Part shown: in pieces, positions 25,847-33,720 of the stretch
Layout: every line of letters begins with the position of its first letter
Position numbering within the stretch: position 1 is the first letter of the stretch
NCBI GenBank assembly: GCA_020637165.1
Contig: JACJWN010000003.1
Span: 558,001 to 622,000, forward strand
Length of the DNA: 64,000 nt
Source of the DNA: Mycolicibacterium sp.
Lineage (GTDB): Bacteria > Actinomycetota > Actinomycetes > Mycobacteriales > Mycobacteriaceae
Direction of reading: 5' to 3'
Notes under the pieces: generated by a model
Seen by the model: the letters and a program-made list of their open reading frames with translations, nothing else
Told to the model about the DNA's origin: nothing
Databases searched by the model: none
Program-made: the position numbers and the translations under genes

Positions 25847-26133
25847 TGGCCGGTCCAATCGCCGGGCACGGTGTCGGGCGTCTCGTCGGCCACGAAGTCG
25901 GCGGCCAGCGGGGCGCCGGCGGCCAGGTCGGCGGCGGCCACCAGCGCCAGCCGGCGGCCGCCCCATCGGAACTCCAGGATCCCGTCGTCGCCAGGGTGCA
26001 TCCGGATGCCGTGGGCGTCGTTGGCCTGGCACCACGCGATGCGCTCGGCGCGGTCGGCCGGGTCCAGGGCGGCGACGGCGTGGGTCAGCAGCAGGCCGAT
26101 GCGGTCGTGGAGCGGGTCATCGTTGGCGGTCAT
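25843..26133 (-). CDS. Element protein of unknown function (96 aa)
   Basis: The 96-residue product MTANDDPLHDRIGLLLTH shows an N-terminal helix, then AERIAWCQANDAHGI and LEFRWGGRRLALVAAADLA, and an acidic end. No family was recognised. It is the first gene of the left transcription unit (this gene, 91-aa gene, protease, capsid), following a 164-bp gap that probably holds the unit's promoter. Confidence 0.6.
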   Translation of the reverse strand: MTANDDPLHDRIGLLLTHAVAALDPADRAERIAWCQANDAHGIRMHPGDDGILEFRWGGRRLALVAAADLAAGAPLAADFVADETPDTVPGDWTGQ

Positions 26134-26281
26134 CGGTGGGTGTCCTTTCGGGTGAGTGATTGCGTGACTTTTCGTTTTGGGTGCGGGAGGGATATGGCTG
26201 GGCCTCCGCGGGGTCAGGGTTCTGGCTAATTTCTCACCGGCACCCCTACCCCTCTACCTGCGGTTATGTGATTGCCAGCTA

Positions 26282-26304
26282 ACCGTGAAGCTGCCGTTCA
26301 CGGT
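26282..26304 (-). terminator. Inverted repeat at the end of the early operon
   Basis: ACCGTGAA (26282-26289) and TTCACGGT (26297-26304) form a perfect 8-bp stem with a 7-nt loop, overlapping the stop codon of the zinc-ribbon gene. It could end the integrase-to-zinc-ribbon transcript or act as an operator for the following late unit. No U tract. Confidence 0.45.
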
Positions 26305-26498
26305 GCCTCGGCCTCGGTCTCGGCCTCGTCGGTCTCCTCGGCGTCGCCGAGCTGCTCGGCCGGGGTCGGGCGTGGCCGGCGTCGGGGCGGTGGGGTGGTT
26401 CCGTGGATCCGGCCGGCACCGCAGTCGCAGCAGCGGGGCGAGCCGGGTTCGCGGTGCCGGCGGTGGCAGGTGACGCACAACGGCCTTGCGACGGTCAT
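26298..26498 (-). CDS. Small zinc-ribbon protein of the element
   Basis: A 66-residue protein starting MTVARPLCVTCHRRHREPG, with CVTC and CCDCG pairs forming a Cys4 zinc ribbon, followed by a Pro/Arg-rich then Glu-rich tail. The ATG at 26498 overlaps the stop of the WhiB-like gene (26495-26498). A nucleic-acid-binding role is likely but unproven. It is the last gene of the long overlapping early operon. Confidence 0.65.
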   Translation of the reverse strand: MTVARPLCVTCHRRHREPGSPRCCDCGAGRIHGTTPPPRRRPRPTPAEQLGDAEETDEAETEAEAP

Positions 26499-26779
26499 GC
26501 TGCGGTCCTCCGTCCGCGTCGGCCGTCGTTGACCTGTCCAGCGATGACGCCGAGGGGCCGCTGGCGTGGCTCCAGGCTGGCGATCCATGCGCCGCAGGGT
26601 GTCAGTGCCGGGCAGCTCTCACAGAGCGCCAGGGCGGCGCGGTGGCGGTAGCGCACGTCCTCGGGGTCCTCACCGGACTCGGGCGGGTCGAACGCGGCCC
26701 ACAGGTTGCGGCACCGGGCGCCGTCGAGTTTCGGTGTGGCGGCGGCCAGGGCGTCGAGGAGTTGATCGAGGGTCGTCAC
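26495..26779 (-). CDS. WhiB-family iron-sulfur regulator of the element
   Basis: A 94-residue WhiB-like protein. Four cysteines (Cys23, Cys53, Cys56, Cys62; spacing CX2CX5C for the last three) match the [4Fe-4S] ligand set, and LGVIAGQ followed by a basic RRGRR tail matches the turn and DNA-binding end. Phage WhiB proteins such as that of TM4 can repress host whiB genes and cause superinfection effects; a similar role is inferred. The GTG start at 26779 is 37 nt after the preceding stop, and its end overlaps the zinc-ribbon gene. Confidence 0.82.
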   Translation of the reverse strand: MTTLDQLLDALAAATPKLDGARCRNLWAAFDPPESGEDPEDVRYRHRAALALCESCPALTPCGAWIASLEPRQRPLGVIAGQVNDGRRGRRTAA

Positions 26780-26816
26780 GTCAGTTCGCCTGTCTCCCGT
26801 GCGGTGTAGGCCACGG

Positions 26817-26957
26817 CTACCGCCCTTCCAGGTGGTCGGCGATGCGGCCGAGTTGGTGCAGGATGCCTTCGACGGCCTGCATGGTGCGGTACTTGATGAC
26901 GGTGTCGTTGACGTATCCGGCGTCGATGAGGTCCTCGATGTCTTTTTGGTTGGTCAC
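26817..26957 (-). CDS. Small element protein (46 aa)
   Basis: GTG 26957 to TAG 26817 encodes VTNQKDIEDLIDAGYVND followed by a helical segment ending LGRIADHLEGR. Its start overlaps the stop of the upstream gene (GTGA, 26954-26957). The product is entirely helical by composition, with no recognised family. It is probably genuine because of the overlap chain in this operon. Confidence 0.6.
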   Translation of the reverse strand: MTNQKDIEDLIDAGYVNDTVIKYRTMQAVEGILHQLGRIADHLEGR

Positions 26958-27211
26958 GGTCGGTTCTCCTTGATGGTGTCGAGCAGGAATCGGGCAGCGT
27001 CGGCGTGCAAAGCGGTCAGCACGTCGAGGTCGTCGACGCGGGGCCAGTACCAGAAGTAGATGCCGCGTTCGGCGGTGCCTGGCGGGTTGCCGAGGCGGCG
27101 GTCGATCTGGGCGGCCAGTTCGGTGATCTCGGCCCGCAGGATCTCTGAGGGCTCGGGCGCGATCCGCAGGTGCGGGTGTGCGCGCCAGCGGGCCGGGGCG
27201 GTGGCGGTCAT
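26954..27211 (-). CDS. Element protein of unknown function (85 aa)
   Basis: ATG at 27211 overlaps the primase stop (ATGA, 27208-27211). The product starts MTATAPARWRAHPHLRIAPE and includes EITELAAQIDRRLGNPPG and YFWYWPRVDDLD, suggesting a helical small protein. I do not recognise it. It is translationally coupled on both sides. Confidence 0.6.
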   Translation of the reverse strand: MTATAPARWRAHPHLRIAPEPSEILRAEITELAAQIDRRLGNPPGTAERGIYFWYWPRVDDLDVLTALHADAARFLLDTIKENRP

Positions 27212-29832
27212 GCGTTGACCGCCGTGCTGCTGGCGGCGCCGAGTTGGGATGCGCACTCAGGGTGCAGACCGTTCACCGCCAGTGCCGGGGTGAGCGGGAG
27301 GTGGCACCGGGGGCAGTCGGGGGCACTAGGGGCAGTTGGGGCAGCGGTTGTACCTTTTTCCCCCGTGTGTAGGGGGGAAAGTAAGGGCGGCCGCCCCAAC
27401 TGCCCCTTCTGCCCCGGTTGGTCGTCATCGTCGACGTCGTCCCACGATGCGCGCAGCCGGATCCCCGCCCACCCGCGATTGCCGGCGCGCTTGGACTCCG
27501 AGGCGGGGTAACCGAATATCTCAGCGTGGACCTCGCGCACCTTCTCGGCGAACCGGCTGGCCGACAGGACGCCGATGTTGTTGTCGGCCGCCCAGGTTTT
27601 GAATCCGGCGTGCAGCTCGGCGCGGCTGACCCACTGGCCACGGTCGGCGATCACCTCGGCGGCCAGGAACCCGCGAACCGGGTCGGCGTGGCGGCGGAAC
27701 TCGGCCTCGGCGGCGTCGACCGCCTGGGCGCGGGAGAACCGGCCGGCGTCCATGACGCGGCGCAGACCTTCCACCGCCAGCACGAGGAACCCTTCGAGTT
27801 CGGCGGCGGTGGTGACCTTCCCGGCAAGGTCGGGATCCTTGGGTAGGCAGCCGGGGGGCAGGGTGCCGTCGTCGCGGTAGTCGGCGAACCGGAACGGGAA
27901 CGGGACCACCAGCCAGCGGGAGAAGAATCCCTCGGTGGTGTCCACCGAGCGGGGCAGGCTGTTGAACGCGGCCACGATGAGCGCCCGGGAGGTGAACGTG
28001 AACGGGGCACCGTACTTGTGCTCGCCTTGCAGGAGATCCTGCCCGGTGGCCTGCTTGAAGGTGGCGGTCTCCTTGAAGGTGCGCGGGTCCACGTCGCCGA
28101 CGAGGTTGGCCAGCTTGCCGTACAGCTGGGCGACGGCCCACCGGTCTGTGTCGAGGCGTTGCGGCGGGGCTGCGGCGATGTTGGCCTCGCCGAGCAGGGC
28201 GGTGAGGATGCGCAGGAAGGTGCCTTTGCCGTTGCGGCCGTTGCCGTCGAGCATGACCGCCTTGTGCAGCGGCTGGTCGGGGTAGAGGGCGTATCCGGCG
28301 ACTTCCTCGAGGATGGGGGCGCAGTCGGGGCCGACGACCATCGTGAGGAAGCGGTCGATGTTGGGGCATGTGGCGTCGGGGTTCCAGGCCACCGGGATGC
28401 GGGTGGTCGACGGCACCGTGGGCGTGTGCGGCTTGAGTTCGCCTGTGCGCCAGTGCAGCAGCCCGTTGGTGACGTTGATATAGTCGCGGGCTGGTTGGTC
28501 GTTGATGAAGGGTTCGCGGGCCAGGACCATCGACTCGACAGTGTCGGCGTGGGCGCGGCGGTAGCGTTCGCCGAGTAGATCGACCACCCGTTTGCGCAGG
28601 ATGCGCTCGCCGTGAATCCACACCCCGTCGACGTAGGCCCAGACCTTGCCGTCGATGCCGGAGGCCAGGGGTCCGAGGCGTTCGCAGTCCAGGGCCAGGG
28701 TGCGGGCGCGTAGTCCGGCCTGGTTGAAGTATCGGGCGCCGCCGACGATCACCTCACCGCCGTCGGTGGTGGCCTCGGCGACGTCGTCGTGGGTGTGCCC
28801 GCCGAGTTCGGCGCGGGCTTCGTCGTAGGTTTTCGCGGCGGCCCGTTTCACGCCGTGCCGCATCGTGTCGCGGTGTTCGTACTTCTTGACCGGCCGGGGA
28901 GTGTCGAACGTCGGGTCGGCGAGTATCTCGGCGAACCGTTTCTCGAGGTTGGCCTCGGCCTGTTTGTAGTCGACCTCGGTGATGCAGCCGAGGCGTTTGG
29001 CGCAGTTGAGCCGCACCTTGCAGGAGATGAGCCACGGGGATCGGCCGGCGCCCATTTTCGGGGAGTCGGTGGCGAACCCGGCGATCATGGCGGCGACGTA
29101 GGGGCATGTCCGGTCGGCCCACCGCCAGTCGGCCGGTGTCGGCACCTCGGTGTGATCGGTGGTGGTGGTGTCGTCGGGAATCTCGTAGATGCCCATCTCG
29201 TCGAGGCGTTCGGCGATCTCGGCCAGTTCCAGCGGCCCGCCGGGGTGTTCCTCGGCGGTGACGGGGCGGGGCTGGCCGGGGATCTTGTTGTTGACCGAGC
29301 CAGGGATGCGCAGCATCCGCGACATGTCGTAGACGTTGTCGACGTCGGCGCCGAACTTGTCGGCCACCGCCGCGACGAGGCGGCCCCACCGTTTGAGGAT
29401 CGGTTTGGCCGCCGCGATGTCGTCGCCGTCGGAGACCGGCCAGTAGGCGTGCACACCGCCGCCGGAGTAAACCAGTGCCGACGGCCGGGTGCCGAGGATG
29501 ATCGCCAGTTCGGCGATGACCTCCCGGGCGACGTCGAGGCTGGGGAACGCGCCGGGTTTGACGTCGAGCTCGCAGAACAGTGCCGCCAGCCGGGTGACGT
29601 CGTCCTCGGTGCCCCTCCCGGCGGCTTTACGGGCCGGTCCCGCAACGGGATTCACACCGAAATAGCAGTCGGCGTTGTCGGACAGTTTCGCGGCGGCGGC
29701 CACGGCGTCACCCGGCGCCATAACAGCGGTGTGCGGTGTGCCATCGCCGTTGATGTAGAGCAGCGACGTGTGGTCGCCGTCGGCGTGGCCGAGGGTGCCC
29801 AGCAGCAGCGCGGAGAAGTCGAGGGTGCTCAC
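27208..29832 (-). CDS. Primase-helicase (RepB/AEP-like primase, D5_N and SF3 helicase)
   Basis: An 874-residue replication protein. N-terminal primase-like domain (about 1-230) has ELDVKPGAFPSLDV and ALVYSGGGVHAYWPV; a D5_N-type linker follows; the SF3 helicase Walker A is GNGRNGKGT with Lys536, followed by LVGDVDPRTFKETATFKQ and FFSRWLVVPFPF. The C-terminus has a low-complexity linker and a zinc-ribbon-like CPRCHLPL with a matching distal Cys near residue 860. The GTG at 29832 overlaps the DUF6011 stop, removing a spurious extension. It would support replication of the excised element. Confidence 0.9.
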   Translation of the reverse strand: MSTLDFSALLLGTLGHADGDHTSLLYINGDGTPHTAVMAPGDAVAAAAKLSDNADCYFGVNPVAGPARKAAGRGTEDDVTRLAALFCELDVKPGAFPSLDVAREVIAELAIILGTRPSALVYSGGGVHAYWPVSDGDDIAAAKPILKRWGRLVAAVADKFGADVDNVYDMSRMLRIPGSVNNKIPGQPRPVTAEEHPGGPLELAEIAERLDEMGIYEIPDDTTTTDHTEVPTPADWRWADRTCPYVAAMIAGFATDSPKMGAGRSPWLISCKVRLNCAKRLGCITEVDYKQAEANLEKRFAEILADPTFDTPRPVKKYEHRDTMRHGVKRAAAKTYDEARAELGGHTHDDVAEATTDGGEVIVGGARYFNQAGLRARTLALDCERLGPLASGIDGKVWAYVDGVWIHGERILRKRVVDLLGERYRRAHADTVESMVLAREPFINDQPARDYINVTNGLLHWRTGELKPHTPTVPSTTRIPVAWNPDATCPNIDRFLTMVVGPDCAPILEEVAGYALYPDQPLHKAVMLDGNGRNGKGTFLRILTALLGEANIAAAPPQRLDTDRWAVAQLYGKLANLVGDVDPRTFKETATFKQATGQDLLQGEHKYGAPFTFTSRALIVAAFNSLPRSVDTTEGFFSRWLVVPFPFRFADYRDDGTLPPGCLPKDPDLAGKVTTAAELEGFLVLAVEGLRRVMDAGRFSRAQAVDAAEAEFRRHADPVRGFLAAEVIADRGQWVSRAELHAGFKTWAADNNIGVLSASRFAEKVREVHAEIFGYPASESKRAGNRGWAGIRLRASWDDVDDDDQPGQKGQLGRPPLLSPLHTGEKGTTAAPTAPSAPDCPRCHLPLTPALAVNGLHPECASQLGAASSTAVNA

Positions 29833-30089
29833 CGGGCCGCCTCCCGTGCCGCGCAGTGCGCGCCGATACCGCGGCGCTTCGATTTGCCGGTCAGCCAGCG
29901 CCCGCAACGGCGGCACTTGACCGCGAGCCGGAACCGGCCGTCGAACAGCAGCGCCCACAGATCAGCGTCGGGGCCGACGAGAGCCAGGTCGATCTGACGG
30001 TCAGCGCAGCTAGACTGATCAGTAGCACTTGGCGGTGTCGAGGTGGCCCGGGCCTCTGATCCCGGGCCGCTTCGTGTCTGGGTCATCAT
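29829..30089 (-). CDS. DUF6011-like small zinc-binding protein
   Basis: An 86-residue protein with a disordered N-terminus and the C-terminal module KCRRCGRWLTGKSKRRGIGAH plus a final Cys, the pattern of the DUF6011 family found in actinophages. It probably binds zinc; function unknown. It overlaps the HNH gene stop at its start and the primase start at its end, so it is fixed in the operon. Confidence 0.72.
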   Translation of the reverse strand: MMTQTRSGPGSEARATSTPPSATDQSSCADRQIDLALVGPDADLWALLFDGRFRLAVKCRRCGRWLTGKSKRRGIGAHCAAREAAR

Positions 30090-30541
30090 TCACCGCCCGC
30101 GGTGTCGGCGTTGCGGGCCTGCTGGAGCTCGGCGCGCATGGCCTCGTACCCACCCGGCCAGCGCTTGATCCAGCCGTGCACGTCCTCGCCCACGCTCTCG
30201 GGGGTGATGCCGTGGCGGTTGAGGAAGCCGGCCAGGCGGGCGTTGAAGTGAGGAACGGGCCAGGGGCGTCCGTTGGCCCGCCGCCACGCGGCCCACTCGG
30301 TGACGGTACGGTCCCGCTTCTCAGCGTTGCAGTCGATGCAGGCCGGGGCCAGGTTGGCCAGCGCTACGCCGCCGCCGCGGGACACCGGCACTATGTGGTC
30401 GACCTCTCCAGCCGGGAAGCCGCAGTAGTGGCAGAACGCGCCGCCATCGTTCTCGCCGAGGATGAACGCGCGCAGCTTCGGGGTGATGCCGCGGCGCAGT
30501 TGGCGCAGCCGGATCTCGTCGTAGCGCTCGGCTGTTTTCAC
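30086..30541 (-). CDS. HNH endonuclease
   Basis: A 151-residue nuclease. The ββα-metal signature is complete: zinc pair Cys37/Cys40 (CHYCG), Asp48-His49 in EVDHIVPVSRGG, Asn63, and Cys68/Cys71 in CIDCNAEK. HNH proteins in phages often assist packaging or resolve DNA; here, with no terminase seen, its role is open. It overlaps the excisionase-like gene by 4 nt. Confidence 0.88.
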   Translation of the reverse strand: MKTAERYDEIRLRQLRRGITPKLRAFILGENDGGAFCHYCGFPAGEVDHIVPVSRGGGVALANLAPACIDCNAEKRDRTVTEWAAWRRANGRPWPVPHFNARLAGFLNRHGITPESVGEDVHGWIKRWPGGYEAMRAELQQARNADTAGGE

Positions 30542-30759
30542 GCGGCACCGCCGAACGGCTGCATTGCGGCGTCGAGCTCGTCGAGGTTAACGCGCACGAC
30601 GCGAGCGCCGAGCCGGTAGCCGACGAGGCGGCCGTCGGCGATCATCTGCCGGATGGTGCGTGCGGTGACGCCGAGGTATTCGGCGGCCTCGGCTTGGGTG
30701 ACGTACTTGCGGCGGCGCTCGGCGCGCTTGGCGGTTGGGGCTGTTCTCGGATTCGCCAT
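30538..30759 (-). CDS. xis: Excisionase-like MerR/HTH_17 DNA-binding protein
   Basis: A 73-residue protein with a winged-helix excisionase domain: YVTQAEAAEYLGVTARTIRQM followed by ADGRLVGYRLGARVVRV. Proteins of this kind direct integrase toward excision and occur at the same place in phiRv2 (Rv2657c, recalled). It sits two genes from the integrase, so assignment as Xis is reasonable, although it could also be a repressor-like regulator. Confidence 0.78.
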   Translation of the reverse strand: MANPRTAPTAKRAERRRKYVTQAEAAEYLGVTARTIRQMIADGRLVGYRLGARVVRVNLDELDAAMQPFGGAA

Positions 30760-30874
30760 CGGGGTGTCCTTCGGGCATCGAAAGTGATGCCGTCAGACCC
30801 GGGGTGCCGGAGACGAGCAGGAATTACGTTACATGACGCGGCGACAATGCCGCTGTGACACAGCTACGCGGAAC

Positions 30875-31309
30875 CTAGGAACGTCTGCGGTCGCGCAGAC
30901 CAGTGACCAACGTGCACAACACATTCAGCGGTAGCACCAGCCGCCGCCGCTCCCCCACTACGACCCATTGCGGTCGGCCGCCGGTCAGCACGTCGGCCAG
31001 GTCGTCGGGGTCGACCACCGGCACCTCGGCGGGCACCATCTCGGCGGCCAGAAGTTGCTCGCGCATCGGGGCCAGCTTGTCGAGCAGCTCGGCCACGGTG
31101 GTGTCGGCCAGCGGCGGCGACGTCAGTTGGCAAGTGTCGCAGGCAAACACGATGAGACGCCGGGAACCGAGCCGGTTGCGCGGGGTGACCGGGGTGCCGC
31201 GGCTTAGGAAGTCCTCGACCTCGACCCCGCCGGCCGGCCGCCGGTCGGTGATGTTGGCGACGTGCTCGCGGCCGTCGGAGTGCTCGCACACCACGATGTA
31301 GTCGGTCAC
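30875..31309 (-). CDS. Unknown protein coupled to integrase (144 aa)
   Basis: A 144-residue protein starting MTDYIVVCEHSDGREHVAN with a CDTCQ pair, an acidic middle and a basic C-terminus (VTGLRDRRRS). The ATG overlaps the integrase stop (31306-31309). No family recognised; it sits where phiRv2 carries Rv2658c. A 115-bp gap follows before the excisionase-like gene, which may hold a separate promoter. Confidence 0.65.
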   Translation of the reverse strand: MTDYIVVCEHSDGREHVANITDRRPAGGVEVEDFLSRGTPVTPRNRLGSRRLIVFACDTCQLTSPPLADTTVAELLDKLAPMREQLLAAEMVPAEVPVVDPDDLADVLTGGRPQWVVVGERRRLVLPLNVLCTLVTGLRDRRRS

Positions 31310-32463
31310 TGGCCGGCCAGCTTCGACAGCTTGGCGGCCAGCTCGCGGTCGCGGGCCTGCGAGGCGTGCTGGTAGCGCATCGCGGCGGCCGGGGTCGAGT
31401 GACCGAGGCGGCCCATCAGGTCGGCCAGGGTGGCGCCGGTGACCGCCGCGAGGTCGGCGCCGGTGTGCCGCAGGTCGTGCCAGCGTAGGTCGGGGCGGCC
31501 CACCCGGTCGCGGGCCTTGTAGAAGTGCCGGTAGAGGGTGGCCGGTGCCATGTGCCCGCCGTGGTCGGCCGGGAACAGCAGCGCCGAGGGGGTGTCGTCG
31601 ACGAACTGCTCTAGGTGGCCGCGCAGCACCGGCACGATATGGGGTGGCACGGACACGTCGCGGATTCCGGCGTCAGACTTCGGGGTCGTCGACTTGAACC
31701 CGTCCTCGGTGCGCACGACACCGCGCACGATGCGCACCACCCCCTCGGGGTCGTCGTCGGGTGCCGAGAGCAGCACGTCGCGGCGGCGCAGCTCGGTCAG
31801 CTCCCCGAACCTCAGTGCGCACCAGGCGGCCAGCATCACCATGGCGCGGTAGCGCCGCGGCATCTCCCAGGCGATAGCTTGCACTTCGTAGACGCTGGCC
31901 GGGCGCGGGGTGTGCACCCGCTTGACCGAGCCGGCGCCGGTGATGGTGGCCGGGTTCGCGGCTATCTTGCCGTTGGCGGCGGCGGTGCCCAGGATGGTGC
32001 GCAGCAGCCCGTAGCAGTGCGCTCGCAGCGTCGGGGTGTCGGGGTCGAGGCGCTGATACCAGTCGCGCACGTCGTCGCCGGTGATGGATGCCAGCGGTAG
32101 GGCGCCGAACGTCGGCAGGATGTGGTCGTCGAGCAGGTCGCGGTAGTGCTCACGGGTCCGGTCCTTCAGCGGTCGGCCCTTGACCTGGCGGTGCCGGAGC
32201 CAGTCGTCGGCGTACCCCTTGAACGTGAGCGCCTTGCGGGCCGGGGCGGTCTCGGCGGCCAGCGCCTCGGGCGGGGTCCAGACTTTCTTGATGATGTCGG
32301 CCTGCTGTAGAGCCAGCCAGCCGCGGGCGTCCTTCTCGGTGAGGAACAGCGTCGGCGCTTTGTAGCGGCGGCCGTCGGGGCCGTGGTACATGGCGCGGTA
32401 GCGGCCCGAGGGCAGTTTGTGGGCGGTGCCGAACGCTCCCCGCTTGCGTGCTTTGCGCGTCAC
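31306..32463 (-). CDS. int: Tyrosine recombinase (integrase)
   Basis: A 385-residue phage integrase. The N-terminal arm-binding domain (with a YRAMYHGPDGRRYKAPTLF strand motif) is followed by a core-binding SAM-like domain and a catalytic domain with Arg218 (CALRFGEL), His329 and Arg332 (HDLRH), His355 (GHST) and nucleophile Tyr364 (MRYQH). It catalyses recombination at the tRNA-Val core. The GTG start is 13 nt from the right arm-type repeat, so integrase binding could repress its own transcription. It lies 152 bp from the attR core. Confidence 0.95.
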   Translation of the reverse strand: MTRKARKRGAFGTAHKLPSGRYRAMYHGPDGRRYKAPTLFLTEKDARGWLALQQADIIKKVWTPPEALAAETAPARKALTFKGYADDWLRHRQVKGRPLKDRTREHYRDLLDDHILPTFGALPLASITGDDVRDWYQRLDPDTPTLRAHCYGLLRTILGTAAANGKIAANPATITGAGSVKRVHTPRPASVYEVQAIAWEMPRRYRAMVMLAAWCALRFGELTELRRRDVLLSAPDDDPEGVVRIVRGVVRTEDGFKSTTPKSDAGIRDVSVPPHIVPVLRGHLEQFVDDTPSALLFPADHGGHMAPATLYRHFYKARDRVGRPDLRWHDLRHTGADLAAVTGATLADLMGRLGHSTPAAAMRYQHASQARDRELAAKLSKLAGQ

Positions 32464-32475
32464 TGATTCCCCTCG

Positions 32476-32498
32476 GCGTGAACTAAACGTGAACTACC
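32476..32498 (+). promoter_or_regulatory. Probable integrase arm-type site, right end
   Basis: An exact copy of 22477-22499, same orientation, containing two GTGAACTA units. It is 117 bp from the attR core and just upstream of the integrase start, so it may double as an operator for int. Confidence 0.65.
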
Positions 32499-32614
32499 GA
32501 GACCGTATCAAGCTTCCGCGTGGTTCCGCATGATGCGCTACACTGAATCGTGTCAGCGCAGGTAGAACACCGATTCGCGCTGGTCAACCAACCCCCGCTA
32601 GCAACCCGATTGAG

Positions 32615-32639
32615 CTGGTTCAATCCCAGTATCGCGCAC
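32615..32639 (+). repeat. attR core (25-bp direct repeat)
   Basis: Second copy of the tRNA-Val(GAC) 3'-end sequence; it is followed by chromosomal AGCG, whereas the left copy is followed by CA. No full tRNA is present at this end. Confidence 0.93.
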
Positions 32640-32707
32640 AGCGTTTTAGCAGTTCAGAAGGCATTTTTTTGCCACCCCACTCGTGCCCCATTTGCGCCCG
32701 ACTCGGT

Positions 32708-33003
32708 CTAGTACGCGTAGACGACGTCGATCCATTCTGAGAGATCCCCGGTCTCGGCCTTTTCACAGAGTGGCCGCGCGCCGTGAGTTCCGCGGCGATG
32801 GCGTCGGCCGCACCTTCCGGGAAGAACAGTTGGTCATAGTTCGGCCGCATGGTGTCGATGGTGCCGTTGCACTCCTCGATCAGGTCTTTGGGAAACCAGC
32901 CCAACTCGTCCTCGGTGGGCCACCCGCCGAGGAACCGGCCGTCGTCGCTTCCGTGCCGGAAGTCCTCTCGCGGAAAGGGTTCGTCGTCGTCGGGGAACGG
33001 CAC
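32708..33003 (-). pseudogene. Small acidic protein gene, probably frameshifted near its 3' end
   Basis: From a GTG at 33003 the frame reads VPFPDDDEPFPREDFRHG, LGWFPKDLIEECNGTIDTM and FPEGAADAIAAELTARG, clearly protein-like. After about 32772 that frame turns Arg/Ser/Thr-rich and runs through the attR core to 32620. A neighbouring frame instead continues LCEKAETGDLSEWIDVVYAY and stops at 32708. A one-base loss near 32770-32780 would explain this. It follows the DUF2237 gene after 9 nt, so both were one operon. A sequencing error is possible. Confidence 0.45.
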
Positions 33004-33012
33004 GCGACAGAG

Positions 33013-33399
33013 TTACAGGTCAGCGATGTCGTCGGGAACATCCACCGCGCATTCCTGCAGCGCGGCCAGGGGCACCGCCTCAAGGGTGCGCTCATGGGTA
33101 GATGCCAGAACCACCGGAGCGGCGCAGCCATCCCGGTAGGCGAGCAGCCAGTTGCGGGCGGTCACGCACCACCGGTCACCGGGTACCAGGCCGGGGAATC
33201 GGTACTGCGGCATCGGGGTGACGAGGTCGTTGCCGATGGACTTCTGGTGGTTGAGGAACTCAGCGGTGACCACCGCGCAGACGGTGTGCAGTCCGCGATC
33301 TTGGGGGCCGGTGGAGCAGCAGCCGTCACGGTAGAAGCCGGTCATCGGCTCGGTGCCGCACGGCATCAGCGGCCCACCCAGCACGTTGCGCTCAGACAC
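33013..33399 (-). CDS. DUF2237-family protein
   Basis: A 128-residue protein starting at GTG 33399 (VSERNVLGGPLMPCGTEPM). The family core MTGFYRDGCCSTGPQDRGLH and RFPGLVPGDRWCVTARNWLL is intact, with conserved cysteines. DUF2237 proteins are widespread and of unknown biochemical function. It precedes the small acidic gene at 33003. Confidence 0.85.
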   Translation of the reverse strand: MSERNVLGGPLMPCGTEPMTGFYRDGCCSTGPQDRGLHTVCAVVTAEFLNHQKSIGNDLVTPMPQYRFPGLVPGDRWCVTARNWLLAYRDGCAAPVVLASTHERTLEAVPLAALQECAVDVPDDIADL

Positions 33400-33720
33400 A
33401 AACCCAGTATCCGGGCGCTGGGCGAGGGGCGGTAATCCCACTGGATTCGAGCCAGAAACCCGACAACCCCGGTCAGGAGTCAGAGTGGTCGAACACGTGG
33501 CCGACACCTCGCCAATCGGGCGCGGTGGACACCGCCGCCGACCCGTCCGCCGCCGGCTCAGGCAAACCACCGTCCACAACAGGCACTGCGTGGACCCTGC
33601 TGCCAGGGACCGTCCACCCCGGCTTCGTGACGACTCGCCGCACCCGACCAGCTGATTTTGTTGCAAGCCCTTCAGGCACTTAGTTTATTTGACAAAGAAT
33701 CCGGACCTGGAGTGGCAGTG
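33400..33720. other. Intergenic region without a recognised gene
   Basis: 321 bp between divergent genes. TTGACA occurs at 33689-33694 on the plus strand but is not followed by a good -10. A T-arm-like CTGGATTCGAGCCAG is present near 33441 without the rest of a tRNA. I see no gene. Confidence 0.4.

Larger units (their letters stand above)
22405..32639 (-). mobile_element. Integrated phiRv2-like prophage element, about 10.2 kb
   Basis: Bounded by identical 25-bp direct repeats (22405-22429 and 32615-32639) derived from tRNA-Val(GAC). Most genes read leftward from the integrase at the right end: integrase, unknown, excisionase-like, HNH nuclease, DUF6011, primase-helicase, small proteins, WhiB-like, zinc ribbon, then protease and capsid after a gap; many adjacent genes overlap by 4 nt. 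Two tiny plus-strand genes lie at the left end. Content and tRNA-Val site match the M. tuberculosis phiRv1/phiRv2 type. No large terminase, portal, tail or lysis gene is seen, so it is defective or a satellite dependent on a helper. Confidence 0.93.

Noticed and set aside
33430-33450. T-arm-like sequence suggesting a tRNA remnant
   Set aside because: No acceptor, D or anticodon arm at proper distance.
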